Counted from the first letter of the stretch, positions 1 to 5,621 are shown. The stretch is DNA of 7,391 nucleotides from an uncultured Thermoanaerobacterales bacterium (GCA_949840475.1 CATKXA010000048.1:1-7391), one strand, 5' to 3'. Notes: a model not told the origin generated them from the letters alone. Translations and numbers: made by a program.

Positions 1-622
1 TATCTGATAGACCAAATACGAAGCTGGCATTTCTGATATTTTTGTCTAAAAACTCAGTCATATTACTATTTATAAGACCTACTTTAACAAGAAAAATTTC
101 ATTTAAAAATATCAAGGTTAAATGTGCAATAAACAAAAGCGGAATTGCATAAAATTTCTTCAGCCTAGGTCTATAAATATTAAAGACGCTCGCAAGCAAA
201 GGCAAAGTAAATAAATTGGAATGACAAAAATAGAAACGCACAATGTCAAAACTAAAATTACCAGCACTCGCATTTATATCAGGAAACAATATTGCCCCCA
301 CTCCACCTACAATTCCAATAAAGAACATATAATCATGGAGCACGTTTTGTTTTTTCATCAAGAACAAAAACGGAAAAATGATTGTTGATGCTGCACATAT
401 ATTATCAAAAGTAATACGGCTTAGCGAATAGGGTAAGTCAGTTCTATATGGCTTAAACATTAACTTTGCAAAGTGAAGAGCCAAGTTTACAAATGCTAAA
501 ATGGTAAGAATTTTATGTTGTGCTTTTTTATCTTTTTTTCTTAGACACACAAATAATATCACTGCGTATAAGGCACTGAGCAATATGTACATAAAATGAT
601 AAGCACTACCAAATTTTACCAA
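1..622 (-). CDS. YwaF/TMEM164-like integral membrane protein (partial, C-terminus cut by window edge)
   Basis: An open frame of 207 codons with no stop runs from a TTG at 622 off the left edge. The TTG is chosen because an in-frame TAA lies just upstream (644-646) and AGAGGTAG (627-634) sits at good spacing; the first in-frame ATG (592) has no such site. The protein is very hydrophobic, with about six membrane segments visible. It has the layout I associate with the YwaF/TIGR02206 (TP0381) and TMEM164 families: a Cys in an early helix (C76, in DNICAAS), a Gly-rich helix ending in FPD (residues 103-115) and RFYFCHSN with H134. Human TMEM164 is reported to be a Cys-dependent acyltransferase forming ether phospholipids; whether bacterial members do this is not established. 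It is divergent from the YhhN-like gene. I see no convincing promoter. The family call is from memory and moderately sure; that it is a real gene is much surer. Confidence 0.68.
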   Translation of the reverse strand, partial: MVKFGSAYHFMYILLSALYAVILFVCLRKKDKKAQHKILTILAFVNLALHFAKLMFKPYRTDLPYSLSRITFDNICAASTIIFPFLFLMKKQNVLHDYMFFIGIVGGVGAILFPDINASAGNFSFDIVRFYFCHSNLFTLPLLASVFNIYRPRLKKFYAIPLLFIAHLTLIFLNEIFLVKVGLINSNMTEFLDKNIRNASFVFGLSD

Positions 623-628
623 AATTCT

Positions 629-634
629 ACCTCT
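629..634 (-). promoter_or_regulatory. Ribosome binding site deciding a TTG start
   Basis: AGAGGT on the minus strand lies 6 bases before the TTG at 622. It supports starting the left-edge membrane protein at TTG rather than at the internal ATG at 592. Confidence 0.6.
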
Positions 635-700
635 ATATTTATTTTAGATAAAATTAACCAAATAATCTACTAATTACGCCTATATTTTCAGTTTTTTAAT

Positions 701-729
701 TTGATTAAAGTATTTTAGTAATATATAAT
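701..729 (+). promoter_or_regulatory. Sigma-A type promoter of the YhhN-like gene
   Basis: TTGATT (701-706) and a perfect TATAAT (724-729) are separated by exactly 17 bases. Transcription would start near 736, giving a very short leader that begins almost at the AAAGAGGTG ribosome binding site (736-744) ahead of the ATG at 749. Confidence 0.75.
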
Positions 730-748
730 TTAAATAAAGAGGTGCATA

Positions 749-1462
749 ATGGAAAAGTTTAAAAAGCTAGCAATAATTGGCAACATCATCTTCATTACTT
801 TAATCGTCACTTGTGATATTTTATTTATGTCAAAAGTCTTCTCTAAATATTTTATTAAAACTTTAACAAGTATGTTATTCGTACTTTGCGGCATATATAA
901 TCTTTTACTTACCCGCATATATTATAAAGATTTCCCTATTTACAAATCTATAATCATGCTAATAGGATTAATTTTTGCTTTTTTAGGCGATGTGCTTTTA
1001 ATAGATTACTTTGTTATCGGAGCACTGCTCTTTGCAATAGGTCATGTGTTCTTTACCATTTATTTCATGACACTCGTAAAAATCCACTGGATTGATTTTT
1101 TAATTGGTCTATTAATATTTGTACTTGGCTTACTATTAATACTGCTATACCCTAATTTTCAGTTCGATGGCATGAAGCTACTCGTCGTTTTCTACGCCCT
1201 TATAATTTCTTTAATGCTTGGAAAAGCAATTTCAAATCTAATGAAACAAAGGACACTAGCAAACTTAATAACGATGCTAGGAGCACTGCTATTCTTCTTT
1301 TCTGACCTAATGCTTTTATTTAATGTGTTTACAAATCTTTCTAATATCTTCGATTATTTATGCTTAAGCACCTATTACCCAGCAGAGTTTATGCTCGCGA
1401 TTTCCATATTACTTCAAGCAATAAGTTTTAATAAAAATAAAAAAGCCTTGGAAGGGCTGTAA
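749..1462 (+). CDS. YhhN/TMEM86-family membrane protein (putative lysoplasmalogenase)
   Basis: A protein of 237 aa, the usual length for the family, with about eight membrane segments and almost no soluble domain. It shows the YhhN hallmarks: FLGDVLL with D81, G98-H99 in the next helix, ALLFFFSDLML with D186, and a late YYPAEF (209-214). Characterised members (mammalian TMEM86, bacterial YhhN) hydrolyse the vinyl-ether bond of lysoplasmalogens in the membrane, and two conserved aspartates matching the positions above are thought catalytic. The start is supported by AAAGAGGTG four bases upstream and a 17-spaced promoter. It runs divergently from the YwaF/TMEM164-like gene and ends in a hairpin terminator shared with the hydrolase. 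Family assignment is fairly sure. The substrate is inferred, although plasmalogens are common in anaerobic Clostridia, which fits. Confidence 0.87.
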   Translation: MEKFKKLAIIGNIIFITLIVTCDILFMSKVFSKYFIKTLTSMLFVLCGIYNLLLTRIYYKDFPIYKSIIMLIGLIFAFLGDVLLIDYFVIGALLFAIGHVFFTIYFMTLVKIHWIDFLIGLLIFVLGLLLILLYPNFQFDGMKLLVVFYALIISLMLGKAISNLMKQRTLANLITMLGALLFFFSDLMLLFNVFTNLSNIFDYLCLSTYYPAEFMLAISILLQAISFNKNKKALEGL

Positions 1463-1479
1463 ACTTTGAAACTAGCAAA

Positions 1480-1512
1480 AAAATAATCGTGTTTCTATAA
1501 CACGATTATTTT
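1480..1512. terminator. Bidirectional hairpin terminator between convergent genes
   Basis: A perfect 12-bp stem (1480-1491 with 1501-1512) closes a 9-base loop. Read leftward, it is followed by a run of seven T in all, so it is a good terminator for the hydrolase gene. Read rightward, the stem ends in TTTT and an AT-rich tail, a weaker terminator for the YhhN-like gene. The hydrolase stop codon (1506-1508) lies inside the stem. Confidence 0.85.
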
Positions 1513-2360
1513 AAATTTGAAACAAATGAATATAAAACATTAAACAATTCTTGCTCATGCTGATAGTATGTGTGGCTAGCACCCTCAATAATTGAATATT
1601 TTCCAATAAAGTCTGTATTTTTAATCAACAAGGAAAGATAGTTTTCTATGTTATCTGAGCAACAGTCATCTTTTTCACCAGCTACTGCAAGTAATGGAAG
1701 TTTTATTGATTTTAATTCAGCAAATGATCCTTTATTGCTTATTATAGGTAGGTTATGTGAATGTTTATTTTCAATCAAATCAATAAACCTTGCAGAAGAT
1801 AAAACATAATAATCCCAAACCAATTTAGTTAAAAATTTATCGGGCTCTCCACTGGCAATATTTGCTTTAGCTTCTGCAACTAATTCATCTCTATTTTCTA
1901 TTGTGTTTACTTCACTCGCCATATCGGCTGGACTTAAAAGAATATATGCTTTCACTAAATTAGATTTAATTTTTGATAAATAATATATTACTTTGTTTGC
2001 CCCCAAACTGTGCCCCGCGATTATAATTTGTTTATAGCCTAATTCTTTAATGTAATCCATATAAGCGGAAATATCCGAAATGCAATCGTCAAATTGCTCA
2101 AAAGCAACACCTCTTCGTGGAAATTTATCTTTATTTACATAAGGATAATCAACAATATGAAAAGAGCCTTGGTTATGGGCACAAATAAAACCAATATTAT
2201 GTTTTTGAAATTCTTCGCCCAATACTTGAATAAATTTATTTTCTATAATATTTCCAGCCATACCTGGAATAAATAAAACACAAGTATCTCTGCCATTTAC
2301 ATCGTATAAACAACCACGCAATATAATATCTTGTGAATTTTTCACATCAATAATTTTCAT
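1506..2360 (-). CDS. Alpha/beta hydrolase (serine hydrolase, S33/lysophospholipase-like)
   Basis: A 284-aa single-domain enzyme with no signal peptide or membrane segment, so probably cytoplasmic. The catalytic triad is visible in order: nucleophile elbow GHSLG with S118, acid in GEKDD (D231 or D232) and H263 in EGASHTYY. The oxyanion region is IPGMAGN (31-37), and residues 82-100 match a conserved stretch of this hydrolase group (RGVAFEQFDDCISDISAY). The likely chemistry is ester or thioester hydrolysis; the substrate cannot be read from sequence. The start is backed by AAGGAG five bases upstream and a strong promoter. It is preceded by the palindrome-rich gap, so it is probably a single-gene unit, and the palindrome on its promoter suggests a dedicated regulator. 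It lies next to the two lipid-type membrane proteins, but on a separate transcript. Confidence 0.88.
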   Translation of the reverse strand: MKIIDVKNSQDIILRGCLYDVNGRDTCVLFIPGMAGNIIENKFIQVLGEEFQKHNIGFICAHNQGSFHIVDYPYVNKDKFPRRGVAFEQFDDCISDISAYMDYIKELGYKQIIIAGHSLGANKVIYYLSKIKSNLVKAYILLSPADMASEVNTIENRDELVAEAKANIASGEPDKFLTKLVWDYYVLSSARFIDLIENKHSHNLPIISNKGSFAELKSIKLPLLAVAGEKDDCCSDNIENYLSLLIKNTDFIGKYSIIEGASHTYYQHEQELFNVLYSFVSNLK

Positions 2361-2368
2361 ATTTACTC

Positions 2369-2397
2369 CTTAGAAACATTATACCATACTTTCTAAG
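2369..2397. promoter_or_regulatory. Palindromic operator candidate over the hydrolase promoter
   Basis: CTTAGAAA (2369-2376) and TTTCTAAG (2390-2397) form a perfect 8-bp inverted repeat with a 13-base centre that contains the -10 box. Because transcription would start near 2371, the mRNA would not contain both arms. The palindrome is therefore better explained as a DNA site for a dimeric repressor than as an RNA hairpin. The regulator is not in this window. Confidence 0.5.
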
Positions 2398-2406
2398 AAA
2401 TTACAA
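2378..2406 (-). promoter_or_regulatory. Sigma-A type promoter (extended -10) of the hydrolase gene
   Basis: On the minus strand, TTGTAA (2401-2406) and a perfect TATAAT (2378-2383) are 17 bases apart, and TGG directly before the -10 box makes it an extended -10. The leader to the ATG at 2360 is only about 10 bases and carries AAGGAG. Confidence 0.8.
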
Positions 2407-2436
2407 TAAAAAAGAAATCTTATCATAATTTGGCAC

Positions 2437-2501
2437 TTAGGCGTGTGCTTGTCTTGATACAAGTGGCTCGTCTTCGCCTCGCCAGACAAGCACACGCCTA
2501 A
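2437..2501. repeat. GC-rich perfect palindrome 1 (18-bp stem, 29-base loop)
   Basis: TTAGGCGTGTGCTTGTCT (2437-2454) is exactly complementary to 2484-2501. By hand count, the stretch 2431-2570 is about half G+C against about a third for the window. The loop carries ACAAG (2459-2463), a copy of five bases of the right arm, so a small alternative hairpin with CTTGT (2448-2452) can compete with the long stem. There is no T-run on either side, so it is not a normal intrinsic terminator. It reads as a dispersed palindromic repeat or a structured RNA, function unknown. Confidence 0.85.
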
Positions 2502-2516
2502 AAATTAACCTTGTTT

Positions 2517-2563
2517 GCAAAAGAGCGGTTGCTGGCAGAGCGTAACGCAATCCGCTCTTTTGC
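2517..2563. repeat. GC-rich palindrome 2 (12-bp stem extended to 16 bp by one bulge)
   Basis: GCAAAAGAGCGG (2517-2528) pairs perfectly with 2552-2563. Skipping one T (2551), TTGC (2529-2532) also pairs with GCAA (2547-2550). The loop holds AGAGCG (2537-2542), a copy of part of the left arm that can pair alternatively with CGCTCT (2553-2558), the same kind of design as palindrome 1. It lies only 15 bases from palindrome 1 but shares no arm sequence with it. Confidence 0.8.
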
Positions 2564-2576
2564 TTTACGTTTTCTT

Positions 2577-2715
2577 CTCTCTATTATTCTAGTGTAAACG
2601 AATATTCTTTGTTGTCAAGGTCAATGCGAGTGTCTTATAACTTTTAGAGTTGTTATTCTTATGACAACCTGTGACAACGGCAGAAGTATTCGCTTTTTTT
2701 GCAGTTAAGAGAGAG
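2577..2715. repeat. Imperfect long inverted repeat, MITE-like (about 140 bp)
   Basis: Four blocks occur in the same order in both inverted arms: CTCTCT (2577-2582 / 2708-2715), CGAATA (2599-2604 / 2687-2692), TTGTCA (2612-2617 / 2672-2677) and AGGT (2618-2621 / 2667-2670), with AT-rich, less conserved spacers of similar length. The right arm has TGACAAC twice, 10 bases apart (2662, 2672). No ORF of useful size lies inside. A decayed miniature inverted-repeat element or a long structured RNA would both fit. I do not see a clear target-site duplication. Confidence 0.45.
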
Positions 2716-2725
2716 TTAGGAACAA

Positions 2726-2763
2726 AAAGAAAACATAGGCTGTTTTTGTCTATGTTTTTCTTT
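2726..2763 (-). terminator. Hairpin terminator of the P-loop protein gene
   Basis: AAAACATAG (2730-2738) pairs perfectly with CTATGTTTT (2750-2758), and one bulged T (2759) allows four further pairs; the loop is 11 bases. Read leftward, the stem ends in TTTTCTTTTT, a U-rich tail. It lies about 50 bases after the stop codon at 2813-2815. The stem has few G-C pairs, so efficiency is uncertain. Confidence 0.65.
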
Positions 2764-2812
2764 CTTTATTCTGCTAGTTTCAAAAGTAAGCAACTAATAA
2801 GGCTTTTTTATT

Positions 2813-3802
2813 TTATTCTTCTCCCCGCTCTTTATAAGCATCTGTTATAGACTTATTAGCTTGGTTTTGATAAAACTTTGTTATTCTAGAGCAAATCCTA
2901 TCAACAACATCATGATTCACTAATTGTTTCTTAGTTTCTTGATCTAACACATCAGAAATTTTTCTTGTTTTAAACGCCTTATTATGTACATCGCTAAATA
3001 GATTGTTCACAATAATAACAAGGTTTGATACTTGTTTTTTTGCATCTAAATCTTGCAAAATTTTTGTGTTAAACTCAGACTTAAAAAGTTCTTTACTTCT
3101 AATGTAATAATCAGCACCCGGCATAAACAAAACTCTAGTTCCAAACTTCGATATTACTTTTGCATGGCTGTCAGTTAAGTTTTTAAGGTTGGTTTCCTCT
3201 CCATAAATTGAAGCCAAAGTTTTCTTGTCTTCATCAGTTATATTCTTAAAATCGACAATAGTCCCAAATACGGCAGGTGGATCTATAATCACAGGCTCGT
3301 CAATATGACTTAGTACAATGTTTAATATTTCACTATACAAATATCCCCAGCACATCATTCTTGCAGCATCTGACATTTTAGACCTTACTATACGATATTT
3401 ATAATCATTAGCTACTACATCTCTAAAGCAACTTAAGTTATTAAACATGTCACAGAGTCTGTTCATATCGAAAATAAAATTTCTTACGTTAGCTTTAATC
3501 AAACTATAAACTTCTGGATTGGTCTTTTTATATTTCGTTTTATATATTCTCTTATTTTCATCTTTAGCCAATTTTTCAATTCTTTTTTTAGTAACAAAAG
3601 ATTTTAATTTACCTGTAGATAAGCATCTTAATAAAAAGGTTGAGTTTTCGTACTGTAAAATATTTAAAGTTTGCCAGTAAATTTGGTCTAGTGATATAAT
3701 GGGCATATTTAGCTTTTTAGATAAATGTTCACCAAGAAAAGTTTTGCCAATCCCAGTTGGACCCATTAGTATAATACTTTTCTTTAAATTGTCTTGACGC
3801 AT
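2813..3802 (-). CDS. Orphan P-loop NTPase, shikimate-kinase-like N-terminus, function unknown
   Basis: A protein of 329 aa. The start is the ATG at 3802, preceded by AAGGAG six bases upstream; a TTG at 3838 in the same frame has no binding site and adds 12 unlikely residues. Residues 9-43 look like a shikimate-kinase or tRNA-modifying-type P-loop kinase: SIILMGPTGIGKT (Walker A, 14-21), then LNMPIISLDQIYW with D39 at the usual substrate-aspartate place. PVIID (170-174) could be a Walker B strand. The long middle (45-165) is basic then helical and has no counterpart in ordinary shikimate kinases (about 170 aa). The tail is charged, with no membrane segment. It lies 150 bases downstream of the Fe-S pair on the same strand and may be co-transcribed or have its own promoter. 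Substrate and partners are unknown; it could be a small-molecule kinase or a regulatory ATPase. Confidence 0.8.
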   Translation of the reverse strand: MRQDNLKKSIILMGPTGIGKTFLGEHLSKKLNMPIISLDQIYWQTLNILQYENSTFLLRCLSTGKLKSFVTKKRIEKLAKDENKRIYKTKYKKTNPEVYSLIKANVRNFIFDMNRLCDMFNNLSCFRDVVANDYKYRIVRSKMSDAARMMCWGYLYSEILNIVLSHIDEPVIIDPPAVFGTIVDFKNITDEDKKTLASIYGEETNLKNLTDSHAKVISKFGTRVLFMPGADYYIRSKELFKSEFNTKILQDLDAKKQVSNLVIIVNNLFSDVHNKAFKTRKISDVLDQETKKQLVNHDVVDRICSRITKFYQNQANKSITDAYKERGEE

Positions 3803-3808
3803 ACAATT

Positions 3809-3814
3809 CTCCTT
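3809..3814 (-). promoter_or_regulatory. Ribosome binding site deciding the P-loop gene start
   Basis: AAGGAG on the minus strand, six bases before the ATG at 3802. It lies inside the longer frame opened by the TTG at 3838 and shows that the ATG is the real start. Confidence 0.8.
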
Positions 3815-3856
3815 GTCATATAAAAATCGCAAAACCAATATACTTTTTTAGCAAAA

Positions 3857-3915
3857 TAGCTTATAAAATATACGAAACCACAAAATTACTGCGTTTTTAG
3901 CTTGTTATAAAATAT
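3857..3915. repeat. Pair of direct repeats upstream of the P-loop gene
   Basis: TAGCTTATAAAATAT (3857-3871) and TAGCTTGTTATAAAATAT (3898-3915) differ only by a three-base insertion and start 41 bases apart, close to four helical turns. The second overlaps a minus-strand TATAAT (3914-3919) that could be a -10 box, though I see no good -35 for it. Both lie in the 150-base gap between the Fe-S pair and the P-loop gene. AT-rich sequence makes chance similarity quite possible. Confidence 0.35.
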
Positions 3916-3954
3916 TATAGCTCAGCCACTTGCGAATTTATTATCTTCTACTTA

Positions 3955-4875
3955 TCAACCTAAAAAGCCTTTAATTATAATGTCCTCAGCTTGCTCTTTT
4001 GTTAAGCCTAGAGTCATAAGTTTGTTTTGTTGCTCTAAAGAAATCTTACCAATAGCTGCCTCATGCACAAGCATCGCATCTGGATTTTTTGCATAGATTT
4101 GTGGCGTTGAAGAAATAACTGCATTACCACTTAAAATGCCGTCGCATTCAACATGCCCAAAGCTTTTAGCCTTTCCAATAACTTTAGAAACAAAGTCTTG
4201 CATAGAGCTATCTTTTGCAACTGCTCGACTTACAACCTCTACCCTGCTGTTTTCGCCAGCAAGCTCAACTTTAAATAGAGTTTTTGCAACTTGAGTTTCT
4301 TCTGTTAAAATGTTTTCTCTAATTAGCAACTTAGCATCTTTTTTGAGTTTAGCATCAGTCTTTCTATTTGAATAAGTAACGCCGCCAAGTTGCAGGGTTT
4401 CCATTTCAAAAGTGCTGTTTTCGCCAATCACAATTTTTGTTGTTGGATTCAAAATTTTAGATGCTTTACCATTTCCAAAAGCAAAATGTTTTTCAACATA
4501 TTTAACCTTGCTGTTTTTGCCAATATGAAAACTATGAATACCGTTATGTGAACTATTCTTGTCTGACGCATTATGTATTCCGCAGCCCGCAACAATCAAA
4601 ATATCACAATCATCTTCAATGTAAAAATCATTATAAACTAAGTCTTCTATGCCACCCATAGAAACTATAACTGGTATATGAACACTTTTGTTCTTAGTAC
4701 CCTTTTTCACTATTATATCAATGCCATCTTTATCTTCTTTCGAGTTTATAATTACTTCACTATCAATATTTCTTGCAAGGAGTTTACCATTCTCGCGAAT
4801 ATTAAATACTCCTGCTTTTGGAATATCATGCAAGGACGCAACTTGCTCTAGTAAAAATTTAGAATTGTTATCCAT
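3955..4875 (-). CDS. sufB: Short SufB/SufD-family Fe-S cluster scaffold protein (SmsB-like)
   Basis: A protein of 306 aa, much shorter than classical SufB (about 495) or SufD (about 420) and typical of the SUF-like minimal systems of archaea and Clostridia. The start is the ATG overlapping the ATPase stop as TAATG; an upstream ATG (4896) would add seven residues and lacks a good binding site. The N-terminus (LLEQVASLHDIPKAGVFNIRENG) is typical of short SufB-like proteins. The middle is repetitive beta strand, as expected for the SufBD beta-helix, and the C-terminus aligns with SufB from HVECDGILSG through AMLVHEAAIGKIS to EDIIIKGFLG. The conserved His-Glu pair (VHEAA) is kept, but the Cys of E. 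coli SufB (Cys405 in YIECRN) is replaced by Ala in QIYAKN. It should form a complex with the ATPase encoded upstream. The stop is TGA followed by TAA. Confidence 0.92.
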   Translation of the reverse strand: MDNNSKFLLEQVASLHDIPKAGVFNIRENGKLLARNIDSEVIINSKEDKDGIDIIVKKGTKNKSVHIPVIVSMGGIEDLVYNDFYIEDDCDILIVAGCGIHNASDKNSSHNGIHSFHIGKNSKVKYVEKHFAFGNGKASKILNPTTKIVIGENSTFEMETLQLGGVTYSNRKTDAKLKKDAKLLIRENILTEETQVAKTLFKVELAGENSRVEVVSRAVAKDSSMQDFVSKVIGKAKSFGHVECDGILSGNAVISSTPQIYAKNPDAMLVHEAAIGKISLEQQNKLMTLGLTKEQAEDIIIKGFLG

Positions 4876-5576
4876 TACACTTTCAACCTCGCACATTTCT
4901 CTTCAGCTATAAGTGGCATTACCTCTTCTTTGGTTCCGACTTTTTCAAGCTTACCTGCTTTAAGCAAAACCATTTTGTCTGCAATTTCAATTATCTTACT
5001 CTGGTGGCTGATAATAACATAACTACTTTTTCTAGCCTTAAATAAATTAACAAGAGCATCAAAACTCCAAAGGTCAATACCAGCCTCTGGCTCATCACAA
5101 ATATTTAGTTTGGCATTCCTCGCAACTATCATAGCAAGTTCAATTCTTTTAAGTTCCCCACCAGACAGTTTTGAATTTAACTCTCTATCAATATAGTCCC
5201 TTGCACATAAACCCACCTGACTTAAAGCAGTACAAGCGTCATTGATGTTAAGCTTACCACCACTCGCGATTTCAAGCATCTTTTTTACTGTTATTCCTTT
5301 AAAAATAACAGGGCTTTGGAAAGCATAAGCTATGCCAAGCTTAGCTCTTTTGTCTATAGAATAATTTGTTATGTCTTTGCCATTATAGATAACTTTTCCA
5401 CTGGTAGGCTTAATAATTCCCATAACAATTTTGGCAAGCGTGCTTTTACCGCTACCGTTTTGACCAGTGATTACAACAAGCTCATTATCTTGAGCCACAA
5501 AACTCACGTCATCAAGTATGACTTTTTGAGTACCATTATCATCAACGACATAACTAATATTTTTTAATTCTAACAT
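4875..5576 (-). CDS. sufC: SufC-like ABC ATPase of the Fe-S assembly locus (SmsC-like)
   Basis: A protein of 233 aa with a complete ABC ATPase set: Walker A GQNGSGKS (38-45), Q-loop FQSP with Q87, signature LSGGE (137-141), Walker B LNICDE ending D161-E162, a following PEAGIDLWS loop, and the H-loop ISHQ with H191. It has no membrane partner. Instead it is translationally coupled to the SufB/SufD-like gene, so it is a SufC-type cytosolic ATPase powering scaffold rearrangement rather than a transporter. It is slightly shorter than E. coli SufC (248), as usual for minimal systems. It is first gene of the operon, with AGGAG six bases before the ATG and a strong promoter. No sufS, sufU, sufR or iscR gene adjoins it; the sulfur donor must be elsewhere or the system may use sulfide. 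Confidence 0.93.
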   Translation of the reverse strand: MLELKNISYVVDDNGTQKVILDDVSFVAQDNELVVITGQNGSGKSTLAKIVMGIIKPTSGKVIYNGKDITNYSIDKRAKLGIAYAFQSPVIFKGITVKKMLEIASGGKLNINDACTALSQVGLCARDYIDRELNSKLSGGELKRIELAMIVARNAKLNICDEPEAGIDLWSFDALVNLFKARKSSYVIISHQSKIIEIADKMVLLKAGKLEKVGTKEEVMPLIAEEKCARLKV

Positions 5577-5592
5577 GTTTTTCTCCTAGATA

Positions 5593-5621
5593 AATATAAA
5601 ACAATTACAGCACCAAGTCAA
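5593..5621 (-). promoter_or_regulatory. Strong sigma-A type promoter of the Fe-S operon
   Basis: On the minus strand, TTGACT (5616-5621) and TATATT (5593-5598) lie 17 bases apart, one mismatch each from consensus. Transcription would begin near 5586, leaving a very short leader with AGGAG. I see no palindrome here that would mark an Fe-S responsive repressor site. Confidence 0.82.

Noticed and set aside
2437..2501. Palindrome 1 as an intrinsic terminator
   Set aside because: The stem is strong, but neither strand has a T-run after it, and the U-rich terminator for the upstream gene is already at 2726-2763.
2437..2563. Two palindromes as a CRISPR array or integron attC sites
   Set aside because: The arms of the two palindromes differ, there are no regular spacers and no cas gene. 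The stems lack the attC pattern of GCCTAAC/GTTAGGC-type ends with extrahelical bases, and no integrase is present.
2663..2710. Tiny plus-strand ORF starting ATG ACA ACC (15 codons)
   Set aside because: It is too short, has no binding site and lies inside the inverted repeat.
3803..3838. TTG start that would lengthen the P-loop protein by 12 residues
   Set aside because: There is no binding site before the TTG, while AAGGAG sits six bases before the ATG at 3802.
3955..3957. Possible UGA recoding
   Set aside because: The TGA ends the SufB-like protein exactly at the family C-terminus and is followed directly by TAA. Tryptophan is encoded by TGG, so the standard code applies.
4876..4896. Upstream ATG for the SufB-like protein
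   Set aside because: It has only a weak purine stretch directly against the ATG. The TAATG start gives the family-typical N-terminus.
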